NCBI GenBank assembly: GCA_018725485.1
Contig: QLUP01000048.1
Location: forward strand, 1-7,298
Length of the DNA stretch: 7,298 bases
From: Candidatus Lithacetigena glycinireducens
GTDB taxonomy: Bacteria > Coprothermobacterota > HKB111
Direction of reading: 5' to 3'
Part shown: positions 1-6,953 of the stretch, one piece after another
Layout of the letters: the number at the start of each line of letters is the position of its first letter
Numbering within the stretch: the first letter of the stretch is position 1
The notes under the pieces: model-generated
Told to the model about the DNA's origin: nothing
The model's input: only the letters and a program-made list of their open reading frames with translations
Database searches by the model: none
Position numbers and translations under genes: made by a program

Positions 1-1
1 T

Positions 2-2866
2 GTTTCTTTTCCAAAGAAAGAGATTAAAGGAGAAGAACCAAAGCTTTCTGTCTTGGAAGCAACTGGACTTCTGAGAAGTCAGCGGCCGGACCTCAAAAGC
101 CAATCTTTAATCTGTGTCCGTCTTGTCAAAGATTGGGCAGTCTGTTTGGATCTCAGAGAAAAACCAGAAGATGATTGTCCTTTGGTGACAGTTAGCTTAA
201 AGAACAAAGAGATACCAATTATCCAAACTCATCACTCTTTTAAAGAGGCAATTGAAGAAACAATCAGAGAAAAGAAGAAGGCCCAAGCTGCCAGACAAAG
301 GGTAGCTAATAGAAGAGAAGAGGTGGAAGAAAGAAGAGAAAGAGAGTTTAGTCATACTCGGAAAAAGGGACAACCATATCCTCTTTACCCCAGACCTCGA
401 GATTGGCACCCCTTAATAAGAAGAGTTCATGATGATGTCGTAGGCAGAACTGCTTTCAGGTACAATTCCCGTTTCAGTGCCTTAGAGGTAGATGAGTTTT
501 ATGCTCCAGATCATCCAGAATATAAAGAAGGAGAGCCTCTGAAGAGTTTACTTATCTCAATCTTTGGTGGAGCCCATTCATTAGGAGGTTCTCTGGATAT
601 TATATTCACCAAAGATATTAGAGAAGATGAGGAAACCAAAAAGATAAGGGAAAGAAATTGGCAAAGAATTCTCCCAACTCTTTCTCCAGAATTGAGAGAA
701 GAAGCTGAGGAAAATAATGGCAGAATTCACCGACTAATTCCTCAAGAATTGGTAGAATTGGCAGAGAAATATGGAATAACTTTCAAGGATGTTGAGGAAG
801 GGAGAATTAACCATAAAGAAGGAGTTGAGCTTTTTATTAGGTTGTTTGAATTCCCAACTGAAGTTCGAAAGAAAATTGATGAGCTGGTAGAGAAGGGTTA
901 TTTCACCAAGGAAGCTCTTTGCTTCATTGTGGCAGCTGGAATCTGGAGTCGGGAAGAGGCTATTTGGTTCTTCCTGAATGTACCCAGACCTGAAGCTGTT
1001 ATTTTAGGAACAGGTGCTCCAGAAAGCAGATTGCTTCATTCTGAATCAGTGAATTGGGGAATATCAGTCTATCTCACCAGTCTTTTGCGACAAAAGATTC
1101 TGGTAGACCTAAGCGGTGGTCTTTCAGAAGAAGAAAGATCAGGAGTAGATTGTATTTTGGAGCCGAGAGAAGAATTTTGGATTCTTCAAGCCAACCAGGA
1201 ATTTTACCTTCCCTGGCAGATTAAAGGGTCAGAACCTGTTTTGGTGAAAGCAGAAGAGTCAGTGCTTATTTTGTCTCGGCCTCAACAAACTAGTCAGCCA
1301 GATGCAGATAAAGCTTGGCTTGAGAGGAATGTTGAATTCTTGGCAAAAGTAGAAAGCGAAGCTAAAATCCGTTGTCTCTTACTCAGCTTTGAGTTTTCAG
1401 ATCTCAAATATGGGATGAAAGTTTCAGAAGAAATGAAAGAGGTTTCCAGAGAAACAACAAAAAGAGGAGTTTACTTGCTTTTCTCGCCTTATAAGTTGGA
1501 TATCTTAAATAATGAAGCAGAAGAGAGAATGGCAAAAGCCAGAAGACTGAAGCACTTTGAGCCAAGGAGCTGTCCTTTAAAGCTCCAGGTTATTGAAGTG
1601 CCAAGCAAAATCTGGCAAGAACCGGCTCTTAAATTTTCGGTGGAGGATGCCTTAAGTGCTGGCAGTTGGATTGCAAAAAGAATTGACCTGAGATTAGGGA
1701 GAATTCGCTTTCGGACAAATTGCCAGGTTGTAGAGAGAATTGCCCTTCAAGATTCCAGAAACAAAATAATTGCTGAGTTTGATGGCAAAGAAAGTGAAAA
1801 ACTCCTGGAAACCCTGAAGTCTGAACAAGGAATTACTCTTCCTTTTGTTCAGCCAGAAGAAATGCCAGAATTTTTGGAAAAACTCATAGGGGAACTAAGA
1901 AGCACTTTAAGTAAAGTTCAAGGCGGAATAGTGGTGGCAGTTCCACCCTATGAGAAGTCAGTTACTGAGCCTAAGGTGAGGGAAATTGAAAAGCCAGTGA
2001 TAACTCGGGTTCCAACTGATTTCCAGTTTTCAGTTAATCCCGAGGAAATTGATTTTTCTAGATACCGGCAGGGTTATAGAAAAGCAGAAATTCAAAGGTT
2101 TCATGAGCAAGTTCAAACCGCTTTAAGAACCGGAGAACCATTGGCCGTCTCTTATCTTCCTCACGAGCTGTTTCCTGAAGTGATGCGAGATTACATTTAT
2201 TACACCACTTATACTGAATATCAGGAAAAACCATTTCTCTTTTTCTGGAAGCGTCGAGTGAAGCAGGAAAGAAGAGATCCACCTGAACTGGTAATGCTCA
2301 GGATTTCCTATCAAGATGGCACAGAAGGAAAACCTTTCCCTCTATTTTCCTTACCAGAACCAAAGGAATCTCCTGAATTTACCAATTTCTACGAGTTTAA
2401 AATTGGGAGTATCTCTATGCGTCATGTCAATCTGGATTTGATAACTGAAGGCTATCTGATGACAAATATGATGATGAAAAAGAAGGGAAGAGAGAGCGCA
2501 TCTGCTCAAGAAGATTATGCTTTCCGAATGACCTGGCATTTCCTTACAAACTTTATCGATTTGATTCAGCACAAAAGAGTAGAGGAAATTATCCAGGAGG
2601 TTAAATTTAGATTTCTCTGGAATTGGTTAAAGGAAATCAGAGAAAAAAGCTATGTTGGTTTAAAACTCCATATCTTTCAGACTGGTTTAGAGCCTGCAGT
2701 AGTGGGAATGTATCGAGCAGTTCTTGAGTTTTTACAAAAAAGACGAGGAGAATTAGTAGTAACACCCAGGTTAATTAGCGAGAGAGAATTGAGGAGGTTG
2801 AGAAAGGAAAAAGGAATTAAAGGAATTACTGAAGATGTTTACCTAAGAACCGCAGAATGGTTCTAA
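2..2866 (+). CDS. Large protein of unknown function with a possible degenerate metallo-beta-lactamase-like middle region (5'-partial)
   Basis: I do not recognise this protein as a named family. Numbering from the TTG at 53 gives 937 residues, but the frame is open to the left edge and the 17 codons before that TTG look equally coding. No ribosome-binding site sits at a normal distance from the TTG (the nearest GGAG, at 29-32, is about 20 nt away), so the true start probably lies outside the window. Residues about 62-105 form a highly charged Glu/Arg/Lys helix, possibly coiled coil. Residues 317-325 read ILGTGAPES, followed by KILVDLSGG and VDCILEP, which resembles the opening strands of metallo-beta-lactamase folds of the RNase Z/PhnP kind. 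The HxHxDH metal motif expected next is absent. Residues about 438-480 could be the later strands of the same fold. The C-terminal third is Arg/Lys-rich with no motif I can name. No signal peptide or convincing membrane segment is visible in the sequenced part, so a cytoplasmic location is likely. Coding status is certain; function is unknown. Confidence 0.85.
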   Translation, partial: VSFPKKEIKGEEPKLSVLEATGLLRSQRPDLKSQSLICVRLVKDWAVCLDLREKPEDDCPLVTVSLKNKEIPIIQTHHSFKEAIEETIREKKKAQAARQRVANRREEVEERREREFSHTRKKGQPYPLYPRPRDWHPLIRRVHDDVVGRTAFRYNSRFSALEVDEFYAPDHPEYKEGEPLKSLLISIFGGAHSLGGSLDIIFTKDIREDEETKKIRERNWQRILPTLSPELREEAEENNGRIHRLIPQELVELAEKYGITFKDVEEGRINHKEGVELFIRLFEFPTEVRKKIDELVEKGYFTKEALCFIVAAGIWSREEAIWFFLNVPRPEAVILGTGAPESRLLHSESVNWGISVYLTSLLRQKILVDLSGGLSEEERSGVDCILEPREEFWILQANQEFYLPWQIKGSEPVLVKAEESVLILSRPQQTSQPDADKAWLERNVEFLAKVESEAKIRCLLLSFEFSDLKYGMKVSEEMKEVSRETTKRGVYLLFSPYKLDILNNEAEERMAKARRLKHFEPRSCPLKLQVIEVPSKIWQEPALKFSVEDALSAGSWIAKRIDLRLGRIRFRTNCQVVERIALQDSRNKIIAEFDGKESEKLLETLKSEQGITLPFVQPEEMPEFLEKLIGELRSTLSKVQGGIVVAVPPYEKSVTEPKVREIEKPVITRVPTDFQFSVNPEEIDFSRYRQGYRKAEIQRFHEQVQTALRTGEPLAVSYLPHELFPEVMRDYIYYTTYTEYQEKPFLFFWKRRVKQERRDPPELVMLRISYQDGTEGKPFPLFSLPEPKESPEFTNFYEFKIGSISMRHVNLDLITEGYLMTNMMMKKKGRESASAQEDYAFRMTWHFLTNFIDLIQHKRVEEIIQEVKFRFLWNWLKEIREKSYVGLKLHIFQTGLEPAVVGMYRAVLEFLQKRRGELVVTPRLISERELRRLRKEKGIKGITEDVYLRTAEWF

Positions 2867-2892
2867 AAAAGGTGGCGAAAGCCACCTTTTTA
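2866..2892 (+). terminator. Intrinsic terminator after the first large gene
   Basis: An 11-bp perfect stem (AAAAAGGTGGC at 2866-2876 with GCCACCTTTTT at 2881-2891) is closed by a GAAA tetraloop at 2877-2880 and followed by a T-rich stretch. The last A of the TAA stop codon (2864-2866) is the first base of the stem, so the terminator touches the reading frame. The A-run on one side and T-run on the other mean the hairpin could also end transcription on the opposite strand. Confidence 0.93.
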
Positions 2893-2909
2893 TTTTGTTT
2901 TTCAAAAAT

Positions 2910-2938
2910 TTGACAAATTCCTCTAAGTAATTTAATCT
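2910..2938 (+). promoter_or_regulatory. Candidate sigma-70-type promoter for the helicase gene
   Basis: A perfect TTGACA -35 hexamer lies at 2910-2915, just downstream of the terminator. The -10 is less clear: TTTAAT at 2931-2936 is a 5/6 match but leaves a short 15-bp spacer, while TAATCT at 2933-2938 gives a 17-bp spacer with a poorer match. A transcript from here would have a leader of roughly 60 nt. Its position between a strong terminator and a strong ribosome-binding site is what makes it credible. Confidence 0.45.
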
Positions 2939-2987
2939 GAAAATAGCAGTATTAACAAGTGAATATGGTTTAGATAACCAGAAAACG

Positions 2988-2997
2988 AAAGGAGGAG
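2988..2997 (+). promoter_or_regulatory. Strong ribosome-binding site of the helicase gene
   Basis: AAAGGAGGAG is an almost complete match to the anti-Shine-Dalgarno sequence. The GGAGG core (2991-2995) ends 8 nt before the ATG at 3004 and fixes that start. The first large gene and the RAYT gene lack a comparable site. Confidence 0.9.
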
Positions 2998-3003
2998 ATT
3001 AAG

Positions 3004-6000
3004 ATGACAAAGGAGATTACTTTAAAGTGTAAGAATTGTGAAAAGCCATTCAGTTATTCTGAAGAGGCTTATCGGTTGATGGCAGAGAAAGGAGAAAGCC
3101 AATTTCTTAGATGCTCAGAATGTCGGCAGTCACACAGTAAAGAAATTAGAGAGGTGAAAATTCCTTATTCCCCTTTAAAGAAGAGAGCTATTCCAGGATG
3201 GAATTTTCATCAACTGGAGTACACGTCTCATGGGGAACGAATTCTCCAAGAAGAGGAGAAGGAAAAAGTTGATTATTCTGAGAACTTGACGATTACTGAT
3301 GAAGAGATTTTAGCTCTTTATCAAAAATTTCAAGAAAATCAGGTAGTGGTGTTAGCTGCTCCTACTGGAGCTGGAAAATCAACTTTTGTTCCAGCCAGAT
3401 TGATTGAGCCTCCTGAAAGTTATTCCGGAGAATTTATTGAATGTTTAATCCGCCAAGGCCAGATAATTATTACTGAACCGAGAATTTTGGCTACTATTCG
3501 AGTTCCTGGAACCACAGCTGATATGTTAGGCTCAAGTGTAGGACCTGGTCATTTGATTGGACATCGACACAGTGGGGAAGATCTCTCTAATCGCTGGAAT
3601 TTAGGGATTACCATTACTGATGGGACTTTACCCAATTGGCTCAGAGAAGGAAAGCTTGATCAATACAGTTTGATTATGGTTGATGAAGCTCATGAAAGAA
3701 GCTGTAATATTGATTGGAATTTGGGAACTTTAAGAAGGGAGTTGCCAAAGTATCCTCAGTTGCGGCTGATCATTTCTTCAGCCACTATTAATACCCAAAA
3801 ATTCTTGGATGCCTTTAGAGAAATGAATGTCTCTGCTGAGCTTCTTGACCTCTCTTATCTTGAAGAAAGGAGAAAGTTCAAAAATTACTTCCATTTTTGG
3901 AAAGATGAGAATATTTATCGGTTATCCAAAGAAGGAAAGTTAGAAAAAGTTAAAGATTGTTATTGCTGGCTTTGTCAGAAATCAATGAAGGAAAAAGAAG
4001 AATTCTGGAAAAACCAGAAAGATGAGATTTCAGAGCCTGAATTACCAGAGATAACAGCTTCTTTAATCACCAAAATCCTTACAGAAACCAAAGAGGGAGA
4101 TATTTTGGTTTTCTTACATGGGGAAAAGGCGATTAATGAAACAGTAAAGAAGATAAGAGCAAGGTGGGGAAACCGAATAGATGCTATTCCAGCCTATCGG
4201 AGAATCCAAGAAGATGTGGAGAGAGAATTAGTTAAAGAAACTACCAAAAGAAGAGTAATTGTTGGGACAAATCTCTTGGAAACCTCCCTAACTCTTCAGG
4301 GAGCAGTCTATGGGATTGACTCAGGTTTTATTAAAGAAGCCAAATGGGAGCCTGAAACCCAAATTTTTACTCTGCCCACAGAGCGTCACAGTCAAGATGG
4401 CAGAAAACAGAGATGGGGGAGATTAGCCAGAACAGAAGATGGTTACATTTACAATCTCTATACCAAAGAGGAATTTGAGAAGGCAGAAAAACATACTGCA
4501 CCAGAAATTACTCGGAGCTGTCTTGAAGATTCTTTAGTCAATCTCAAAGGAGCTGGAATAACTAAGGTTGAGCAATTTCCCTGGATGGAGAGACTTTCTA
4601 GCCATCCCCAGATGGAAAAGGAAATAAAAAGAGCGAACTTAGCCCTGAAAGAAAAGGGGGTTATTGATCAAAAAGAGGAGATTACCGAAAGAGCGCTTGA
4701 GCTCTTAGGTATCCCGAGGCAAGCAGGTGAAGCTTTTTTTTTAGTTTCAGCTGATGAGCAAGGGATTCTCTTTGAGGCAATGATTGCTCTCTGGCTAATG
4801 TCTACTCGAGAAGGAGAAGCCAGAACCGGAGCTAATCTTTATAGTTCTGGTTTAGGTCTTTTAACCTGGGAACCTGAGTGGGATGCCAAAAAGTGGCCAG
4901 CCAAAACCAAAGCAAAAGTCTGGGCCCTACACCAAGGATTGAGAGCAGGTTGTCAAGATGACCTGGATTTTGTGACAAAGTTGGCAGTCTGCTTCAATAA
5001 AGCTCGGGCTAAAGGGTTAGCTAAAGAATGGGCAGAGCACTATTTCATCAACTATGAAAATTTAGAGAAGGTGATCTCTGAGGTAGACGAGCTGATTATT
5101 GAGAAATTCGGAGAAGAAAGAGAAGAATCAGCTCGCGAGATTGATACAACCCAGTTGGATAAAATCCGTTCTCTAATGATAGCTGTCTGGATAGAAAGAA
5201 TAGTAAACCTGAAGCCCGGAGAACCAATTACTTATCCAGTGGCAGGAAAGAAAAAAGTAGGCGTAGTCTCTCGCCTCTGCGCTGGGAATTGGCAGGAAAA
5301 AAAGCAGGCAATAGTGGCAGCAGCTATTGAGGAAAAAGCAATAGTTGATGGTTACCCGCAAAAAGTACCAACTGCTTCCTTTATGGTTCAGCTACCAGGT
5401 CAGGTAAGAAAAGCGGATCAGGCAGGTCTTTTTACTGAGCAAATTTCAATTGACGATTTTACTGAAAGCAAAAGAGAAACCTTTGCTTTGGGTAAGAGAA
5501 TAAGTGACACTCTTGAAGTAAAGATTGATCAGGTAAAGGGAGATCCGGTTGGAAAAGGCGGCTGGATTGTTGGAAAAACAGAAGAAGATTTTGAAATTCC
5601 GATAGAACTGAGAGAAATGAGTCTTTCTCCTTGGGGTCCAGGACTTGAGCGAATTGAGGGCCAAACCTTAACTCTCACCATAAAAGATTTCGATGAAGAG
5701 GGTTTGCCTCAATTAAGCAACGTTGAGAGAATTATTGAAGATCTCAGAAAGCTGAGAGAAGAAATCTCAGAAAGCGAAAGAGCGACTAAAGTAAGCCAGA
5801 GAAACTTTGTTGAACTACCAGGCTTTGTGGTGGAAATAAACGAGGAGAAAGAGAAAGCAGTGGTAGTGGTTCTCAGAGAAAATGGAGTTTTGCATCCTTT
5901 TGAAGTTGCTCAAATCTATGTTCCGGGTAGTGACCTCAAGAATTTGCGAATTGAAGAGGGGGTAACTGTTCGTCTCTTTCGTCGAACTGATAGAGATGAA

Positions 6001-6489
6001 ATTCCTCTTGAACACTTAAATGATGAGGAAATTAAAAGTAAGCCCAAAAACTGGCAGCTTCAAGAAGAGAAAGGGGAAATTCTGGTACCCCTTTGTTTAG
6101 ATGACAAAAATCTCAAAGATTGGCCAGCTCGACCAGAAGCCATTGATTTTGTAAAGAGACACTCTTGGCAGTATTGTTTCAATGCCCAAATTAGAGTTGC
6201 CTTTGTGGCTAAAGCTGAGATTTCTTGGTCACCAATCCAGTATTTGAGAAAATCACAAGACTATGATATTCACAAAATAACTGGAAAATTTATTGGCAGA
6301 AAGGGAGAAAATATAAAAAATTTAATCGCTGAAGAGCCAGCAAGAGTGGAAATTAGTTGTTTCACGGTAACTGTCCGGGCTCAATCTGAAGATGCGAGGA
6401 GAATTGTCTGTCAGAGAGTCAATAAATGGTTCAAAGAGAAGTTTGGTATCACTCTTGAATGGGTTTTTTCCGAAAACAACTTTGAGTAA
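3004..6489 (+). CDS. DEAH-box RNA helicase (HrpA/HrpB-like) with N-terminal zinc ribbon and C-terminal KH domain
   Basis: This is a predicted ATP-dependent RNA helicase of superfamily 2, acting on RNA or ribonucleoprotein in the cytoplasm. Residues 9-12 and 37-40 carry two CxxC pairs around a short aromatic-rich segment, like the small Tbcl-type zinc ribbon. The RecA1 core shows Walker A APTGAGKST (119-127), motif Ia TEPR (157-160), DEAH (227-230) and SAT (259-261). RecA2 shows ILVFLHG (367-373), motif V GTNLLETSLT (421-430) and motif VI QRWGRLAR (469-476). Residues about 500-640 match the winged-helix/HA2 region, and about 645-800 resemble the helical and OB-like C-terminal part of DEAH helicases. 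Segments about 828-905 and 935-1005 look like S1/OB-type beta barrels (tentative). Residues about 1086-1140 form a KH domain with the GxxG loop GRKG (1098-1101). Unusual points are a CxCxxC cluster (319-324) between the RecA lobes, Ala475 replacing the usual Gly in motif VI, and the combination of domains. Helicase identity is firm; the in vivo substrate is unknown. It has its own ribosome-binding site and is followed by a terminator. Confidence 0.95.
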   Translation: MTKEITLKCKNCEKPFSYSEEAYRLMAEKGESQFLRCSECRQSHSKEIREVKIPYSPLKKRAIPGWNFHQLEYTSHGERILQEEEKEKVDYSENLTITDEEILALYQKFQENQVVVLAAPTGAGKSTFVPARLIEPPESYSGEFIECLIRQGQIIITEPRILATIRVPGTTADMLGSSVGPGHLIGHRHSGEDLSNRWNLGITITDGTLPNWLREGKLDQYSLIMVDEAHERSCNIDWNLGTLRRELPKYPQLRLIISSATINTQKFLDAFREMNVSAELLDLSYLEERRKFKNYFHFWKDENIYRLSKEGKLEKVKDCYCWLCQKSMKEKEEFWKNQKDEISEPELPEITASLITKILTETKEGDILVFLHGEKAINETVKKIRARWGNRIDAIPAYRRIQEDVERELVKETTKRRVIVGTNLLETSLTLQGAVYGIDSGFIKEAKWEPETQIFTLPTERHSQDGRKQRWGRLARTEDGYIYNLYTKEEFEKAEKHTAPEITRSCLEDSLVNLKGAGITKVEQFPWMERLSSHPQMEKEIKRANLALKEKGVIDQKEEITERALELLGIPRQAGEAFFLVSADEQGILFEAMIALWLMSTREGEARTGANLYSSGLGLLTWEPEWDAKKWPAKTKAKVWALHQGLRAGCQDDLDFVTKLAVCFNKARAKGLAKEWAEHYFINYENLEKVISEVDELIIEKFGEEREESAREIDTTQLDKIRSLMIAVWIERIVNLKPGEPITYPVAGKKKVGVVSRLCAGNWQEKKQAIVAAAIEEKAIVDGYPQKVPTASFMVQLPGQVRKADQAGLFTEQISIDDFTESKRETFALGKRISDTLEVKIDQVKGDPVGKGGWIVGKTEEDFEIPIELREMSLSPWGPGLERIEGQTLTLTIKDFDEEGLPQLSNVERIIEDLRKLREEISESERATKVSQRNFVELPGFVVEINEEKEKAVVVVLRENGVLHPFEVAQIYVPGSDLKNLRIEEGVTVRLFRRTDRDEIPLEHLNDEEIKSKPKNWQLQEEKGEILVPLCLDDKNLKDWPARPEAIDFVKRHSWQYCFNAQIRVAFVAKAEISWSPIQYLRKSQDYDIHKITGKFIGRKGENIKNLIAEEPARVEISCFTVTVRAQSEDARRIVCQRVNKWFKEKFGITLEWVFSENNFE

Positions 6490-6498
6490 ATTTCACAA

Positions 6499-6528
6499 AG
6501 CCGAGGCGAATATTCTGCCTCGGCTCTT
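6499..6528 (+). terminator. Intrinsic terminator after the helicase gene
   Basis: A 9-bp GC-rich stem (AGCCGAGGC at 6499-6507 with GCCTCGGCT at 6517-6525) encloses a 9-nt loop and is followed by a pyrimidine-rich tail (CTTTATTTCCTC). It starts 10 nt after the TAA stop at 6487-6489. Confidence 0.88.
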
Positions 6529-6563
6529 TATTTCCTCTAATCGATTTATTTCTCTTCTTATTT

Positions 6564-6614
6564 TCTTTTTCCGGCTTTCCTGTACTATAAGGAAAAAGAT
6601 GTCAAGGAAAAAGG
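6564..6614 (+). repeat. Short inverted and direct repeats in the helicase-RAYT spacer
   Basis: TCTTTTTCC at 6564-6572 is the exact reverse complement of GGAAAAAGA at 6591-6599. The right arm is partly repeated again: AAGGAAAAAG occurs at 6589-6598 and 6604-6613. A shorter nested pairing (TTTCC at 6576-6580 with GGAAA at 6591-6595) is also possible. The low complexity makes chance likely. RAYT genes are often flanked by palindromic REP sequences, but this is AT-rich and lacks a clear GTAG-type foot, so I do not call it a REP. Otherwise the 6529-6643 spacer holds nothing I can identify. Confidence 0.4.
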
Positions 6615-6643
6615 TATCAAGTCTATTTTTCTGAGTTCTTTTA

Positions 6644-6652
6644 TGATAAAAT
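6644..6652 (+). promoter_or_regulatory. Extended -10 promoter element of the RAYT gene
   Basis: TGATAAAAT fits an extended -10 (TG-N-TAAAAT). No good -35 is seen about 17 bp upstream (6624-6629 is TATTTT), which extended -10 promoters can tolerate. The hexamer ends 8 nt before the ATG at 6661, so transcription would begin at about the start codon. There is no Shine-Dalgarno sequence, so the message may be leaderless. Confidence 0.5.
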
Positions 6653-6660
6653 AATTTTAT

Positions 6661-6927
6661 ATGGGAAGACCGCTTAGAATTATTGTTCCTAATTTACCTT
6701 TTCATATCCTTAATCGAGGCAATAATAGACAATCGGTTTTTCGAGAGGAGGCAGATTTTATTTATTATCTTGAACTTTTAAAAAGATACAAAAAAGAGTT
6801 GGGGTTTAAGCTGTTTCACTTTATTTTAATGCCCAATCACACCCATTTTTCCTCTTCTCAAACAGAGGGGAAGACCACAGAAAAGGGAAAAATAGACTGT
6901 AGAAAGGAAATGATAATTTCAGGGTAG
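6661..6927 (+). pseudogene. Truncated RAYT / IS200-like Y1 (HUH) transposase
   Basis: The N-terminus MGRPLRI and the following FHILNRGNNRQSVF are characteristic of REP-associated tyrosine transposases, which nick and join single-stranded DNA at palindromic REP sequences. The metal-binding HUH motif is present as MPNHTHF (H60 and H62). Family resemblance stops at about residue 63 (position 6849); the remaining 25 codons to the TAG at 6925-6927 are Lys/Glu/Thr/Ser-rich and not family-like. The helix with the catalytic tyrosine and the whole C-terminal half are missing, whereas intact members are roughly twice this length or more. The gene is therefore inactive. The likely cause is insertion or rearrangement involving the mobile DNA that follows, since transposase-like remnants begin within about 165 bp. 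The ATG start is secure because it gives the conserved N-terminus. No 3' half is seen in the window. Confidence 0.88.
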
Positions 6928-6953
6928 AGGGAAATAGAAATTTCAGGGTAATC
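6906..6953 (+). repeat. Two tandem 24-bp repeats with identical 12-bp core
   Basis: Units 6906-6929 and 6930-6953 match at 18 of 24 positions. The core AATTTCAGGGTA is identical at 6915-6926 and 6939-6950, and both units begin with GGAAAT. Regularly spaced short direct repeats near the end of a DDE-type element are often transposase-binding sites; that role is inferred from position next to the transposase remnant. The TAG stop of the truncated RAYT frame falls inside the first core. Confidence 0.75.

Noticed and set aside
53-55. TTG as the true start of the first gene
   Set aside because: The frame is open upstream, the nearest GGAG is about 20 nt away, and the preceding codons look coding.
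197-409. Minus-strand open frame inside the first large gene
   Set aside because: It is a shadow of a long, clearly coding frame, with Ser/Leu/Phe-rich composition typical of the antisense of Glu/Lys/Arg-rich genes.
1001-1500. Active metallo-beta-lactamase nuclease in the first protein
   Set aside because: No HxHxDH motif is present after the LGTG strand; at most the fold is a degenerate, non-catalytic version.
2058-2572. Three overlapping minus-strand open frames
   Set aside because: All lie within the first gene, none has a ribosome-binding site and none shows family motifs.
5173-6015. Minus-strand open frames within the helicase gene
   Set aside because: They are antisense shadows of the OB-like region, without start signals or recognisable motifs.
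6392-6634. 80-codon open frame on + starting inside the helicase gene
   Set aside because: It overlaps the KH-domain coding end in another frame, runs through the terminator hairpin, has no ribosome-binding site and has no recognisable protein features.
6490-6660. REP element associated with the RAYT gene
   Set aside because: The short inverted repeat is AT-rich, low-complexity and lacks the conserved foot tetranucleotide; chance pairing is likely.
6906-6953. CRISPR array
   Set aside because: Only two adjoining imperfect 24-bp units with no separate spacers and no cas genes.
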